From an uncultured bacterium (GTDB taxonomy: Bacteria; Bacillota; Clostridia; Lachnospirales; Lachnospiraceae), in NCBI GenBank assembly GCA_947381965.1, contig CANCXX010000021.1, forward strand, positions 1 to 64,000: DNA of 64,000 bases, written 5' to 3'. The notes beneath the pieces are model-generated. The model did no database searches. It was not told the DNA's origin and worked only from the letters and a program-made list of their open reading frames with translations. This document shows, in pieces, positions 8,264 through 17,295 of this stretch. Made by a program: the position numbers and the translations under genes. Positions within the stretch are counted from its first letter, which is position 1. Every line of letters begins with the position of its first letter.

Positions 8264-9247
8264 ATGGATGGATGCGGTATCATGGAATATGTTAATCTTG
8301 AGGAAACACTTGTGGAAGAGGCCCTCCTCCTTGCATTAGCAGAATATGAGCAGGAGGGCCGCAGCTGTCCTGCTCTTAGGGAATGTGATCCGAAGAGAGA
8401 ACTGGAAAATCTGATTCGGACTCTTTTTCGGGCAGGACATGGAAAAGCATTGTTGGAAAATGGAAAAATGATGGGGTATCTTGCATTTGGAGAGCCGGTA
8501 GAAGAACTGCATGGGAGAGCAAGGGGAATGTTTTCTCCCTTAGGAGGCAGCGCTTTTGCCGGAAAAGACAGGGGAAGGCTTGCTTCCCTTCTACTGGAAG
8601 AGGTAAGCGGCGGGCTGGTGAAAGAAGAAATTATGAGCCTTGCCGTCAGCAGATACGCCCATGATGAAGAGGTGCTAAAATCTTTTATTTTTAATGGATT
8701 TGGCATCAGATGCAGTGATGGAATTATGAGTTTAAGACATAGAAGGGCATATGCTGCAGAAGCTAACAGGTCAATAGTCTGTGAACTTTTTGGCAGGGAA
8801 AAAAAGAAAGTAATTCCATTAGTGAAAGGCCTGAGCCTTCATATGAGCAAGGCGCCGGTTTTTATTCCGGTGGAAGTCTCTCTGCCGGAGAATGAGGATG
8901 AGCTTGAAAATATGCGTGTGTTTGCGGCTAAGGCGGATGGAAAAATTGTGGGATGTATGTGTGTGAAAGAAAAGGCAGAAACTTTTGTTGCGGAAAATCC
9001 TAGGATGATAAATATAGGCATTGCCTTTGTTAAGGAAGAGTGCCGGAATGGATACGTGGCAGAAAGTATGCTTTCCCACATTAGCGAGACGTTTGAAAAA
9101 GAAGGACGCATGCTTCTGGGGGTGGATTGTGAAACGATAAATCCGGCAGCCCAGCGGTTCTGGAATAAGCATTTTACACCTTACACTTACAGCAGCACAC
9201 GAAGAATAGACGAAAGAATATTAAAATCTGGTAAAGGAGGTATTTGA
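8264..9247 (+). CDS. GNAT-family N-acetyltransferase (tandem domains)
   Basis: 327 residues, about twice the length of one GNAT domain. The C-terminal half (about 200-315) has the standard pattern: KIVGCMCVKEKAE strand, INIGIAFVKEECRNGYVAESMLSHI for acetyl-CoA binding (R/QxxGxG replaced by a looser form), then NPAAQRFWNKHFT. The N-terminal half is weaker but similar (NGKMMGYLAFGEPV, SFIFNGFG). The start codon could also be the ATG at 8282. It lies 15 bases after the PhnP-like gene and its stop overlaps the following gene start, so it is in the same transcript. Substrate unknown. Confidence 0.75.
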   Translation: MDGCGIMEYVNLEETLVEEALLLALAEYEQEGRSCPALRECDPKRELENLIRTLFRAGHGKALLENGKMMGYLAFGEPVEELHGRARGMFSPLGGSAFAGKDRGRLASLLLEEVSGGLVKEEIMSLAVSRYAHDEEVLKSFIFNGFGIRCSDGIMSLRHRRAYAAEANRSIVCELFGREKKKVIPLVKGLSLHMSKAPVFIPVEVSLPENEDELENMRVFAAKADGKIVGCMCVKEKAETFVAENPRMINIGIAFVKEECRNGYVAESMLSHISETFEKEGRMLLGVDCETINPAAQRFWNKHFTPYTYSSTRRIDERILKSGKGGI

Positions 9248-10632
9248 TGGCAAGTGAAGGACCGGTAAATGGGGAGGAAGAAATCAGGGAAAGACATAAA
9301 AGACGAGTGGAGGAAATGCGCAGGGAAAAGGAAAAACAAATGATGCGCCGCAGGCAGATAAAAAAATTTGCCCCGCCCGTCATAGGCGCAGTTGCAGTAC
9401 TTGCGCTTTCCGTTGGGGGAGTCAGTCTTTTCCATAACTTTACAGGTGATGAAAAAAACAAAGCGGACAAGGCCAATGATAAAGCAATTGAAGGCGTTTA
9501 TATAGATGACACAAAAGGAAAGAACGATACAACAAAGAGTACAGAAAGGGATGGCGGCGCTGACGGCAGCAGTAAAGAAGAACTCAGTGCAAATCCAGAC
9601 GCCACAGCATTTGCTGTGGATAAAAGTGTAAGTACAAACAGTACGGACGGTGACGGTGGGAAAGAGGATACAACAGGAGAGAACAAACAGTTTATTCCCG
9701 CAAAACAGAGAGTCAATATATTTGATAATGAAAGGATGGGAATTGGCAGCGGGCCCAAGGAAGGCTATGTGGCAGAAAGCTTGCTGGAAAGTGCAGGGAA
9801 GCGGAAGTATAAGGCAAATGAGAGTGGAGATATTCTGCAGATTGGGGATACTTTAAGGTCCGGGGATGAGTTTTACAGCAAAAATGCAATTCTGATTGAT
9901 TTGGAAAGCAACAATATTGTAGCCTGGAAGGGAGCGAAAGAGAGAATCAGCCCTGCTTCCATGACAAAGATTCTGACTCTGCTTGTGGCGGCAGAACATG
10001 TGGAGAATCTGGATGACACCTTTACCATTACCCTTGACATTACCGATTACAGCTATAGGAATCAGTGCAGCAATGCAGGCTTTGATAAGGAGGAAGAGGT
10101 GACGGTAAGGGATTTGCTTTATGGAACCATTCTGCCCTCCGGGGCGGATGCGGCAATGGGACTTGCCATGTATGTTGCAGGGAGTCATGAAGCCTTTGTG
10201 GATATGATGAATGAAAAACTGGAGGAATTGGGTCTGTCAGAGACAGCACATTTTACCAATTGTGTGGGGATTTATGATGAAAACCATTACTGCACGGTAT
10301 ACGATATGGCAATGATTATAGAGGCAGCGGCGGATAATGCCCTTTGCAGGGAAGTGCTTACGGCTCATACCTATGTTACTTCAAAGACAGAGCAGCATCC
10401 GGAAGGGCTGGAGCTTTCCAACTGGTTTCTGCGCCGGATAGAGGATCATCTGGAAGGCGGGGAAGTGCTTTATGCAAAAACAGGGTATGTGGATCAGTCG
10501 GGAAACTGCGCTGCAAGCTACGCGCTAAGCGATATGGGGAAAAGATATGTGTGTGTAACTGTTGGTGCGGAGAGCTATTGGAGATGTATATTTGACCATG
10601 CCGGACTGTATGGACAGTTTTTTGCTTCATAG
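9247..10632 (+). CDS. Serine-type D-Ala-D-Ala carboxypeptidase (peptidase S11)
   Basis: Membrane-anchored penicillin-binding protein that trims the terminal D-Ala of peptidoglycan stem peptides. 461 residues from the ATG at 9247. A TTG just before it is too close to AAAGGAGG (9233-9240). The order is a charged N-terminus, one membrane segment (about 39-60), a Ser/Asp/Gly-rich linker to about 150, then the catalytic domain: S238-M-T-K241, S298-G-A300 where most family members have S-x-N, and K411-T-G413. The Asn to Ala change is odd but the lysine and serine are intact. Start overlaps the acetyltransferase stop. Confidence 0.88.
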   Translation: MASEGPVNGEEEIRERHKRRVEEMRREKEKQMMRRRQIKKFAPPVIGAVAVLALSVGGVSLFHNFTGDEKNKADKANDKAIEGVYIDDTKGKNDTTKSTERDGGADGSSKEELSANPDATAFAVDKSVSTNSTDGDGGKEDTTGENKQFIPAKQRVNIFDNERMGIGSGPKEGYVAESLLESAGKRKYKANESGDILQIGDTLRSGDEFYSKNAILIDLESNNIVAWKGAKERISPASMTKILTLLVAAEHVENLDDTFTITLDITDYSYRNQCSNAGFDKEEEVTVRDLLYGTILPSGADAAMGLAMYVAGSHEAFVDMMNEKLEELGLSETAHFTNCVGIYDENHYCTVYDMAMIIEAAADNALCREVLTAHTYVTSKTEQHPEGLELSNWFLRRIEDHLEGGEVLYAKTGYVDQSGNCAASYALSDMGKRYVCVTVGAESYWRCIFDHAGLYGQFFAS

Positions 10633-10695
10633 GGAAAAGATTTGGAAAAACCTTATTATGGCATATGACAGAATCCGCTTGGCGGCGGAAAAAAG

Positions 10696-12048
10696 ATGGA
10701 GTATAATGAAATGGATTTATTTGAATATATGAGAACCACTAATATGGAAAAGGAGTCTCCCTTAGCGGCAAGGCTTCGTCCCCGGACGCTGGACGAGGTG
10801 GTGGGACAGCAGCACATTATTGGCAAGGACAAGCTTTTGTACAGAGCAATTAAGGCTGACAAATTGAGTTCTCTTATTTTTTATGGGCCGCCGGGGACAG
10901 GAAAAACGACCCTTGCAAAAGTGATTGCTAATACTACCAGCGCGGAATTTACCCAGATTAACGCTACCATTGCCGGAAAAAAGGACATGGAAGAGGTAGT
11001 AAAGGCGGCAAAGGATACTCAGGGAATGTATGGCAGGCGGACCATACTTTTTATTGACGAGATACATCGGTTTAATAAAGGGCAACAGGATTATCTGCTC
11101 CCTTTTGTGGAGGACGGCACCCTGATTTTAATAGGCGCAACAACGGAAAATCCTTATTTTGAGGTAAACGGCGCTTTGCTTTCCCGTTCTATTATTTTTG
11201 AGTTAAAGCCTCTGGAAAAAGAGGATATTAAAGAACTGCTCCGCCGGGCAGTGTATGATACAGAAAGAGGCATGGGGGTTTACAATGCGCAGCTGGAACC
11301 GGAGGCGGAAGAATTTCTTGCAGATATTGCAGGAGGAGACGCAAGACATGCTTTAAATGCCATTGAACTTGGCATAATGACCACCGGACGGGGAGAAGAC
11401 GGGAAGATACATATTACACTGGAGGTAGCCCAGGAGTGTATCCAGAAGCGGGCAGTGCGTTATGATAAGTCGGGAGATAGCCATTACGATACCATATCAG
11501 CTTTTATAAAGAGTATGAGAGGATCAGATCCGGACGCGGCAGTCTATTATCTTGCGCGGATGCTTTATGCCGGGGAAAGTGTTACTTTTATTGCAAGGCG
11601 TATTATGATTTGTGCAGCGGAAGATGTTGGGATTGCAGACCCCCAGGCTCTTACGGTGGCGGTAAATGCCTCTCTTGCAGCAGAGCGCATCGGCATGCCG
11701 GAAGCCCAGATTATTCTTTCACAGGCAGTGATTTATGTGGCATGTGCCCCTAAAAGCAATGCCTGTGTAAGTGCTGTATTTGAGGCCATGAAAACAGTGG
11801 AGGAAACCGGGAATCTGCCAATTCCGTCCCATCTGCAGGATGCCCATTATAAAGGTGCGGCAAAGCTGGGACATGGAACAGGTTATCTGTATGTCCATGA
11901 GTATCCGGGCAATTATGTGCGGCAGCAATATCTGCCTTATGAGTTAAATGGGAAGGAGTTTTATCATCCTTCAGGGAATGGATATGAAGTAAAGGTGAAA
12001 GAACATATGAAGCAGATTAAAAGAGCAGAAGGAAAAAGACAGGAATGA
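10696..12048 (+). CDS. rarA: Replication-associated recombination protein RarA (MgsA)
   Basis: AAA+ ATPase of the clamp-loader clade that acts at stalled replication forks. 450 residues, the normal length. Visible motifs: LAARLRPRTLDEVVGQQHI at the N-terminus, Walker A GPPGTGKTTL, Walker B LFIDEIHRFNK, sensor 1 GATTENP, and the C-terminal tetramerisation region (YLARMLYAGE, AAEDVG). Start supported by GGCGGAAAAAAG upstream. It overlaps the following DUF5722 gene by four bases, an arrangement that places this DNA repair gene in a cell-envelope operon. Confidence 0.95.
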   Translation: MEYNEMDLFEYMRTTNMEKESPLAARLRPRTLDEVVGQQHIIGKDKLLYRAIKADKLSSLIFYGPPGTGKTTLAKVIANTTSAEFTQINATIAGKKDMEEVVKAAKDTQGMYGRRTILFIDEIHRFNKGQQDYLLPFVEDGTLILIGATTENPYFEVNGALLSRSIIFELKPLEKEDIKELLRRAVYDTERGMGVYNAQLEPEAEEFLADIAGGDARHALNAIELGIMTTGRGEDGKIHITLEVAQECIQKRAVRYDKSGDSHYDTISAFIKSMRGSDPDAAVYYLARMLYAGESVTFIARRIMICAAEDVGIADPQALTVAVNASLAAERIGMPEAQIILSQAVIYVACAPKSNACVSAVFEAMKTVEETGNLPIPSHLQDAHYKGAAKLGHGTGYLYVHEYPGNYVRQQYLPYELNGKEFYHPSGNGYEVKVKEHMKQIKRAEGKRQE

Positions 12049-13931
12049 GTTTGGATACCGGAAGAAATAAAAGACCGGACAGAAATAAATATAAGAGGAG
12101 AAGGGGAAAGAGGAGGGCAAGAAGAAGGGCAGGCAAAAGGAGACGCTTAAGAAGATTATATATTCTGCTGACTCTTATTCTTCTTGGGCTTACTGCGGCA
12201 GCTGTGTTTTTGGTTTTGACGAACCAGAAGAAGGGGAAGGAGCAGGCAGATATCCCTTTTTTGGAAGAGAATAAAAGGGACGGGGCAGAGCCGGAGCAGG
12301 GGGATGGAGCGATTGGCGGCGATGTGCTTACACATATTGTTACGGCTGAAAATGCAGTGTGGGAATCCTACCTGCAAAGACCGGAGAGCCGTGAGCTGAC
12401 AGAAGAGGGGGCGGCGGATTTTGCCTCTATAACAGAATGTGTCATAGACCCGGAAACAAAAAAGGTTTCTGTGACAGCAAAGGGAGATGGTATACCCAAA
12501 AGCGATGACAAGTATTACTATCTCTTTGCCCTCAATACTTTTGATGAAGGAATTGGAGAGGACAGTGAATATATAGCAAGAGAATACAAAGACAATGAGT
12601 CCAGTATGTCAGTTTCGCTGAATTATAACCTTGCCGGAAGCCGTCTTTTTAAAAAATTTGTTTTTGCAGTAAAAAAAGATGGAAGGTTTGTGCAGGTAAG
12701 CCAGCCTAAATATATAACAAACCCGGAAGTAATTGCAAAATATACTTCGGTATATAAGGAACCGGCCTCAATTAAGGGGCTTTTGGTGGACCCTGTAAAG
12801 CTTAGGGGAAGTGAACTGGATGATTTGGGGGTTAAGCAGGCGGCCTACAATATACCAATAGCAAGAATCCTGGGGCCCACCACCAGTGCGGCATATCCTT
12901 CCATCCAGTATACTTATAATGGAAGGACCTACACTTTTAACGGACAGATAATTGCGGAGTATGACCTGGTGTTCAGTACGCTTACGGCAAAGGGGATCAC
13001 AACTACAGCTATTTTGCTTAATAATTATTCCAACGCTTACCGGCAATTGATACATCCCCAGGCCCGCAGCGGCGGATCAGCCCCCTATTATATGTTTAAC
13101 GGTGCGGAAGAGTCCGGTGTGGAATATATGGCTGCAGTCGGAAGCTTTCTTGCGGAGCGCTATTCGGATGACCGCCACGGAAGGATATCCAACTGGGTAA
13201 TTGCCAATGAGATTAATGCCCGTAAGGAGTGGAATTATATGGCCCATACGGATATTGAAACTTATGTGGAAGAGTATGCCCGTGGATTCAGGGTATTTTA
13301 TACAGCAATAAAAAGTGTCAGCAGCAGTGCAAGAGTATATATTTCCATTGACCAGCAATGGGACAGGAATATTGAAAATAATACGAACTATGACGGCAGG
13401 GACATTATGGATGTGTTTAACCGAAATATTTCTTCCAAGGGGAATATTGACTGGGGAGTGGCGCAGCATCCTTACAATGTGCCGCTTACGGAGGCGAAGA
13501 TATGGAAACCTTCCAATTATGTAACGCATGGCGCGGACACTTCCATGATTACCATGGAAAATATAGATGTTCTGGTAAATTATATAAGACAGCCCCAGTT
13601 TCTTACAGATGACGGTCAGGTAAGAAGTATACTTCTTAGTGAGCTGGGATACACTGCCCATGCAGGGGAGGCATATCAGGCAGCTGCTTATGCCTATGCT
13701 TATTATAAAATGGAGGATTATCAGGAAATTGATGGATTTTTGTTAAACCGCCAGTCAGATGCGGCGGAAGAGGTGGCGCAGGGATTAGCCTTTGGGCTTT
13801 GCAAGTCCGGAGGAGGACACAGGCAGATTTATGATGTGTTTAAGTACATTGACACGCCTCAGCACGAGCAGTATACGGATTTTGCAAAGGAACTGATAGG
13901 AATCTCCAGCTGGAGTGAAATTTTCCGTTAA
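12045..13931 (+). CDS. DUF5722 membrane-anchored glycosidase-like protein
   Basis: 628 residues. An extremely Arg/Lys-rich cytoplasmic tail (about 1-38) is followed by one membrane segment (YILLTLILLGLTAAAVFLVL) and a large extracellular part. The C-terminal region looks like a glycoside hydrolase TIM barrel: NWVIANEINA (candidate acid/base Glu) and ILLSELGYT (candidate nucleophile Glu) with a conserved AQHPYN between them. This matches the DUF5722 family as I recall it, whose substrate is not established. ATGA overlap with rarA. The following genes are an exported protein and a two-component system, suggesting an envelope or surface polysaccharide role. Confidence 0.75.
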   Translation: MSLDTGRNKRPDRNKYKRRRGKRRARRRAGKRRRLRRLYILLTLILLGLTAAAVFLVLTNQKKGKEQADIPFLEENKRDGAEPEQGDGAIGGDVLTHIVTAENAVWESYLQRPESRELTEEGAADFASITECVIDPETKKVSVTAKGDGIPKSDDKYYYLFALNTFDEGIGEDSEYIAREYKDNESSMSVSLNYNLAGSRLFKKFVFAVKKDGRFVQVSQPKYITNPEVIAKYTSVYKEPASIKGLLVDPVKLRGSELDDLGVKQAAYNIPIARILGPTTSAAYPSIQYTYNGRTYTFNGQIIAEYDLVFSTLTAKGITTTAILLNNYSNAYRQLIHPQARSGGSAPYYMFNGAEESGVEYMAAVGSFLAERYSDDRHGRISNWVIANEINARKEWNYMAHTDIETYVEEYARGFRVFYTAIKSVSSSARVYISIDQQWDRNIENNTNYDGRDIMDVFNRNISSKGNIDWGVAQHPYNVPLTEAKIWKPSNYVTHGADTSMITMENIDVLVNYIRQPQFLTDDGQVRSILLSELGYTAHAGEAYQAAAYAYAYYKMEDYQEIDGFLLNRQSDAAEEVAQGLAFGLCKSGGGHRQIYDVFKYIDTPQHEQYTDFAKELIGISSWSEIFR

Positions 13932-13946
13932 GAGTAGGTGACATCT

Positions 13947-15074
13947 TTGAAAAAAGGAGTAAAGGATACATTTAAATTATTGGTTAGCTGCATATTTTTG
14001 TTATTATCTTTTTCCCCTGTCTGTGTTTATGGCGCTGGAGCAGATACTTCCAGCGCCCTGACAGATAAAGGGGAAGAGGCAAAGGCGCTGCTGGCAGCTT
14101 ATGAAAGCTATCAGCAGCGTTTTTATCAGGTAGAGAAACGGGACCAGATTGGGGAACATGGGTTTACGGTAATTGAAAGCCAGATATTTCCTATTGAAAC
14201 AGAAAGTTTTGGAGAGGTGTTTCTGATTCCGGCGCTGGATGATAAATATCATCGTCTGGTGTTATTTTTTGCGGATAAAGAAGGAACCATTGTGTACAAA
14301 ACGGATCAGCTGGAGGTGAATAACCGTAATAAAGGAGAGCTTAAACAGCCCGTAAGGGATCTTCAGGCGATTTCCTTTCAGGAGCTTGGCAACGACGGAC
14401 TGATAGATATTGTGCTGATTGTAACCTGTGTCAATGAAAAAGGGGCATACGCGGGACAGCCCTATAAAATTGGAGATGTGCTTTTTCAAAATAAAGGGGG
14501 ATTTTACCGGGATTACCGTATTTCGGACAAGATTAACCGTTTTGGCATGAATAAAAGTGTGGAGAGCATAGCTGCTTTTGTAAAAGGCGGAGAATCGGCG
14601 GAATTTCTTTATACTGCAGTTACCAGACAGGAGCTTTTGGATAATGGGTTTGAAATTGCAAAAGAGCAGTGCTACTTCAGGCAGTTTGAAAAGCTGGGAA
14701 GGCTGGAAGTGGTGCCTGGAACTTACACTATGGCTAATTTTGCAACCTTTATGATTTATCTGATTAATGAGCAGGGGTATATTGTTTGGAGTTTCCAGCC
14801 TATGGGGGAATATGACAACCTTTATGCCCTTAAGGGAATTGCCTGCCGGGATATTGACGGGGATGGGATGAAGGATTTGCTGGTGCTGGCCCGTTACAGC
14901 TATAGTGGACTGGATAATGCCCTTGTAGTACAAAGCGATTATAAAATATATTACCAGCGGACAGGCGGATTTATTGAAGATACGGAAATTAAAAAGCAGT
15001 ATCCATGCAGTGAGGAGGATACGGTATCAGGTCTTGTGGAGAAGGCAAGGGCGTACTGGGGATGGAAAGCATAG
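13947..15074 (+). CDS. Exported FG-GAP/VCBS-repeat-like protein
   Basis: About 375 residues from a TTG at 13947, preferred over a GTG at 13938 because TAGGTG lies five to six bases upstream and it gives a clean signal peptide (KKGVKDTFKLLVSCIFLLL...VCVYGAGA). The mature part has two Asp-rich FG-GAP-like elements, LGNDGLIDIVLIV near 150 and DIDGDGMKDLLVLARYS near 310, which usually form beta-propeller blades with calcium loops. Not enzyme-like. It lies directly before a response regulator and sensor kinase and may deliver an extracellular signal or bind wall polymers (inference). Confidence 0.6.
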   Translation: MKKGVKDTFKLLVSCIFLLLSFSPVCVYGAGADTSSALTDKGEEAKALLAAYESYQQRFYQVEKRDQIGEHGFTVIESQIFPIETESFGEVFLIPALDDKYHRLVLFFADKEGTIVYKTDQLEVNNRNKGELKQPVRDLQAISFQELGNDGLIDIVLIVTCVNEKGAYAGQPYKIGDVLFQNKGGFYRDYRISDKINRFGMNKSVESIAAFVKGGESAEFLYTAVTRQELLDNGFEIAKEQCYFRQFEKLGRLEVVPGTYTMANFATFMIYLINEQGYIVWSFQPMGEYDNLYALKGIACRDIDGDGMKDLLVLARYSYSGLDNALVVQSDYKIYYQRTGGFIEDTEIKKQYPCSEEDTVSGLVEKARAYWGWKA

Positions 15075-15098
15075 AAATGTAACAGGCGGAGGAACAGA

Positions 15099-15758
15099 AT
15101 GATTAAAATATTGATAGTAGATGATGAGAAACCAATTTGCGACCTGATTGATTTAAACCTTTCGGCGTCAGGCTATCACTGTGTAACGGTGCAAAACGGA
15201 TTGGATGCAATTGATCGGATAGAAAAAGAGGAATTTGATCTGATACTTTTGGATATCATGCTTCCAGGGGTGGACGGATATGATGTGATGGAGTATGTGC
15301 GTCCATTAAAGATTCCGGTAATCTTTATCACGGCAAAGCATGAGGTAAAGGACAGAGTGCGGGGACTGAAGGCGGGGGCAGACGACTATTTGGTTAAACC
15401 TTTTGATGTGGTGGAGCTGGTTGCCAGAGTGGAGGCAGTGCTGCGCCGTTACAATAAGGCGGATAAACAGCTTACAGCCGGAGATGTGATAGTGGATGTG
15501 GAAGCGAGAAGAGTTTTAAAGGCAGGAAAACAAATTGTGCTTACCAACAAGGAATTTGGGCTTTTGGTCCTCTTTATGCAGAATAAAAATGTGGCATTAT
15601 TCCGGGAGACGTTATATGAAAAGGTCTGGGAAGATGAGTATATTGGTGACAGCCGGACTCTGGATCTTCATGTACAGCGTCTTAGGAGAAAGCTTGGATG
15701 GGAGCAGAATCTGGTGGCAGTGTATAAGGTGGGGTACCGCTTAGAGGGAGTGCAGTAA
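15099..15758 (+). CDS. OmpR/PhoB-family response regulator
   Basis: 219 residues: receiver domain (acidic pair D8-D9, phospho-acceptor D52 in LILLDIMLPG, K in VIFITAKHE) and C-terminal winged helix DNA-binding domain (LTNKEFGLLVLFMQNK, DSRTLDLHVQRLRRKLG, VYKVGYRLE). Regulators of this class typically bind direct repeats spaced 11 bases. Such repeats occur at 18097-18136 in this operon. The partner kinase starts 97 bases downstream after a hairpin-like spacer. GGCGGAGGAA precedes the start. Confidence 0.93.
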   Translation: MIKILIVDDEKPICDLIDLNLSASGYHCVTVQNGLDAIDRIEKEEFDLILLDIMLPGVDGYDVMEYVRPLKIPVIFITAKHEVKDRVRGLKAGADDYLVKPFDVVELVARVEAVLRRYNKADKQLTAGDVIVDVEARRVLKAGKQIVLTNKEFGLLVLFMQNKNVALFRETLYEKVWEDEYIGDSRTLDLHVQRLRRKLGWEQNLVAVYKVGYRLEGVQ

Positions 15759-15789
15759 AATTTTGCCGTATATACGTTTTATGGGAAAA

Positions 15790-15850
15790 CCTGGCCGTCT
15801 TGCAAATATTGTTCCTGGGCCCTAATCTGCAGACTGGGCAAGAATGGGGG
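15790..15850 (+). repeat. Intergenic hairpin segment, family shared with 37092-37140
   Basis: The spacer before the kinase gene contains GCAAATATTGTTCCTGGGCCC and ends in ACTGGGCAAGAATGG. The spacer before the sugar kinase gene at 37162 has GCAAATTTGTGCTTGCGCCC and GGCTGAGCAAGAATGG in the same order. Each can fold with GCCC pairing to GGGC. The two look like diverged copies of one short intergenic element sitting just before ribosome binding sites. Confidence 0.5.
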
Positions 15851-15855
15851 ATATA

Positions 15856-17295
15856 ATGAGATTTTCTTCAAAATTACTGTTATGTACAATGATTGTTATG
15901 GCGCTTGCTTTTGGGTTCAGCGGATTTTACTTTGTAAATTATGTTTTTGAAACTTCTCTTTTAAGGGAGGCAGGACAGGCCCTGGATGAAAACAGCATTC
16001 TTTGTTTTGCGTTTGAGACGGCGGCCTTAAACGTGCCTGCCAAGTATGATATACTACAGAATAATACGGTGGAGCAGATTGCATCTAATCTGGAAAAGGG
16101 AGGGCAGAGCGCCAGCCGTATGCTTCGTTTTTCAGACGAGGAAAAAAATGCCATATATGCCAGTATTGGGTTTGAAGCTGACAGTGCGCTTCTTGGGCAG
16201 ACCGATGAATCTACCAGAACTTACCGCACGATTTCTATGAATGGGCATTACTATATTCAGACTGGCAGCAGTGTAAAAGCCCTTGACCGTGTACTGTATC
16301 TGGAAACCTTACGGGATGTTTCGGAGGTTTTTAACGAAAGGGCCTTAGGCTTCCGGGTATACCGTCAGGTGACGCTGGTTATGCTGGTCTGTGGAACAGT
16401 GATTATGTATCTGATTTCTTCCTGGCTGACCAAGCCTATCCGCCTCCTTACCCGCGCCACAAAACGCATGGCGGCTGGAGATTACGGTTACAGGGCACAA
16501 AAGGTTAGTGATGACGAGCTGGGGCAGCTTACCCTTGATTTTAATCATATGGCGGAGGTGCTGGAAGAAAATATTGGAAAGCTGGAGGATGAAATACAGG
16601 CGCGGGAGGACTTTGTGGGGGCCTTTGCCCATGAGCTGAAAACGCCTCTTACCGCAATTATCGGGTATGCAGATATGCTGCGTTCCAGAAAGCTGGATGA
16701 AGAGAAAAGCTTTCTCTCCGCCAACTATATTTATACAGAAGGAAAAAGACTGGAAGCCATGTCCATCCGCCTGCTGGATATAATGGTGGCAAGGCATGGA
16801 CAGGCACAGTTTCAGGAAATACAGGCAGAAGGACTTTTTTTGTATCTGCGGGATATGTTTAAGACAAATGAGACAGTAAATTTTGTGTATACCTATGATA
16901 ATGCGGTAATTTGGGCGGAAGGAAACCTGATAATTACCGTTTTGATAAATCTTTTGGACAATGCCTGTAAAGCCTCAGAACCTGGGAGTATCGTTGAAGT
17001 TATTGGAAAAAAGGAAGATAAGGGATACCGTTTTCTGGTAAAGGATCACGGTATAGGAATTCCAAAGCAGGAGCTTCAAAAGATTACAAAGGCATTCTAC
17101 ATGGTGGATAAATCCCGGTCCCGCAGCAGAAACGGAGCAGGACTTGGCCTGGCCCTTTGTGCGGAAATTCTGACCCTGCATAATAGCAGTCTTAAAATAG
17201 AAAGTACGCTGGGAGAGGGAACCTGCATAAGCTTTCTGCTTTTGGAGACAAAAAAAGAAAACAGGGAGGTTTGGAATGAAAAAAACAACGATTAA
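15856..17295 (+). CDS. Sensor histidine kinase
   Basis: 479 residues from the ATG at 15856, preferred over the ATG at 15844 because GGGGG (15846-15850) is well placed for the former. Layout: membrane segment 1 (about 6-30), extracellular sensor domain (about 31-175), membrane segment 2 (VTLVMLVCGTVIMYLI), HAMP (KPIRLLTRATKRMAAGDY), HisKA with H259 in FAHELKTPLTAIIGY, and HATPase with N-box LINLLDNACKASE, G1 DHGIGIPK and G2 GAGLGLAL. It partners the response regulator upstream. The stop codon overlaps the next gene by 20 bases. Confidence 0.93.
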   Translation: MRFSSKLLLCTMIVMALAFGFSGFYFVNYVFETSLLREAGQALDENSILCFAFETAALNVPAKYDILQNNTVEQIASNLEKGGQSASRMLRFSDEEKNAIYASIGFEADSALLGQTDESTRTYRTISMNGHYYIQTGSSVKALDRVLYLETLRDVSEVFNERALGFRVYRQVTLVMLVCGTVIMYLISSWLTKPIRLLTRATKRMAAGDYGYRAQKVSDDELGQLTLDFNHMAEVLEENIGKLEDEIQAREDFVGAFAHELKTPLTAIIGYADMLRSRKLDEEKSFLSANYIYTEGKRLEAMSIRLLDIMVARHGQAQFQEIQAEGLFLYLRDMFKTNETVNFVYTYDNAVIWAEGNLIITVLINLLDNACKASEPGSIVEVIGKKEDKGYRFLVKDHGIGIPKQELQKITKAFYMVDKSRSRSRNGAGLGLALCAEILTLHNSSLKIESTLGEGTCISFLLLETKKENREVWNEKNND

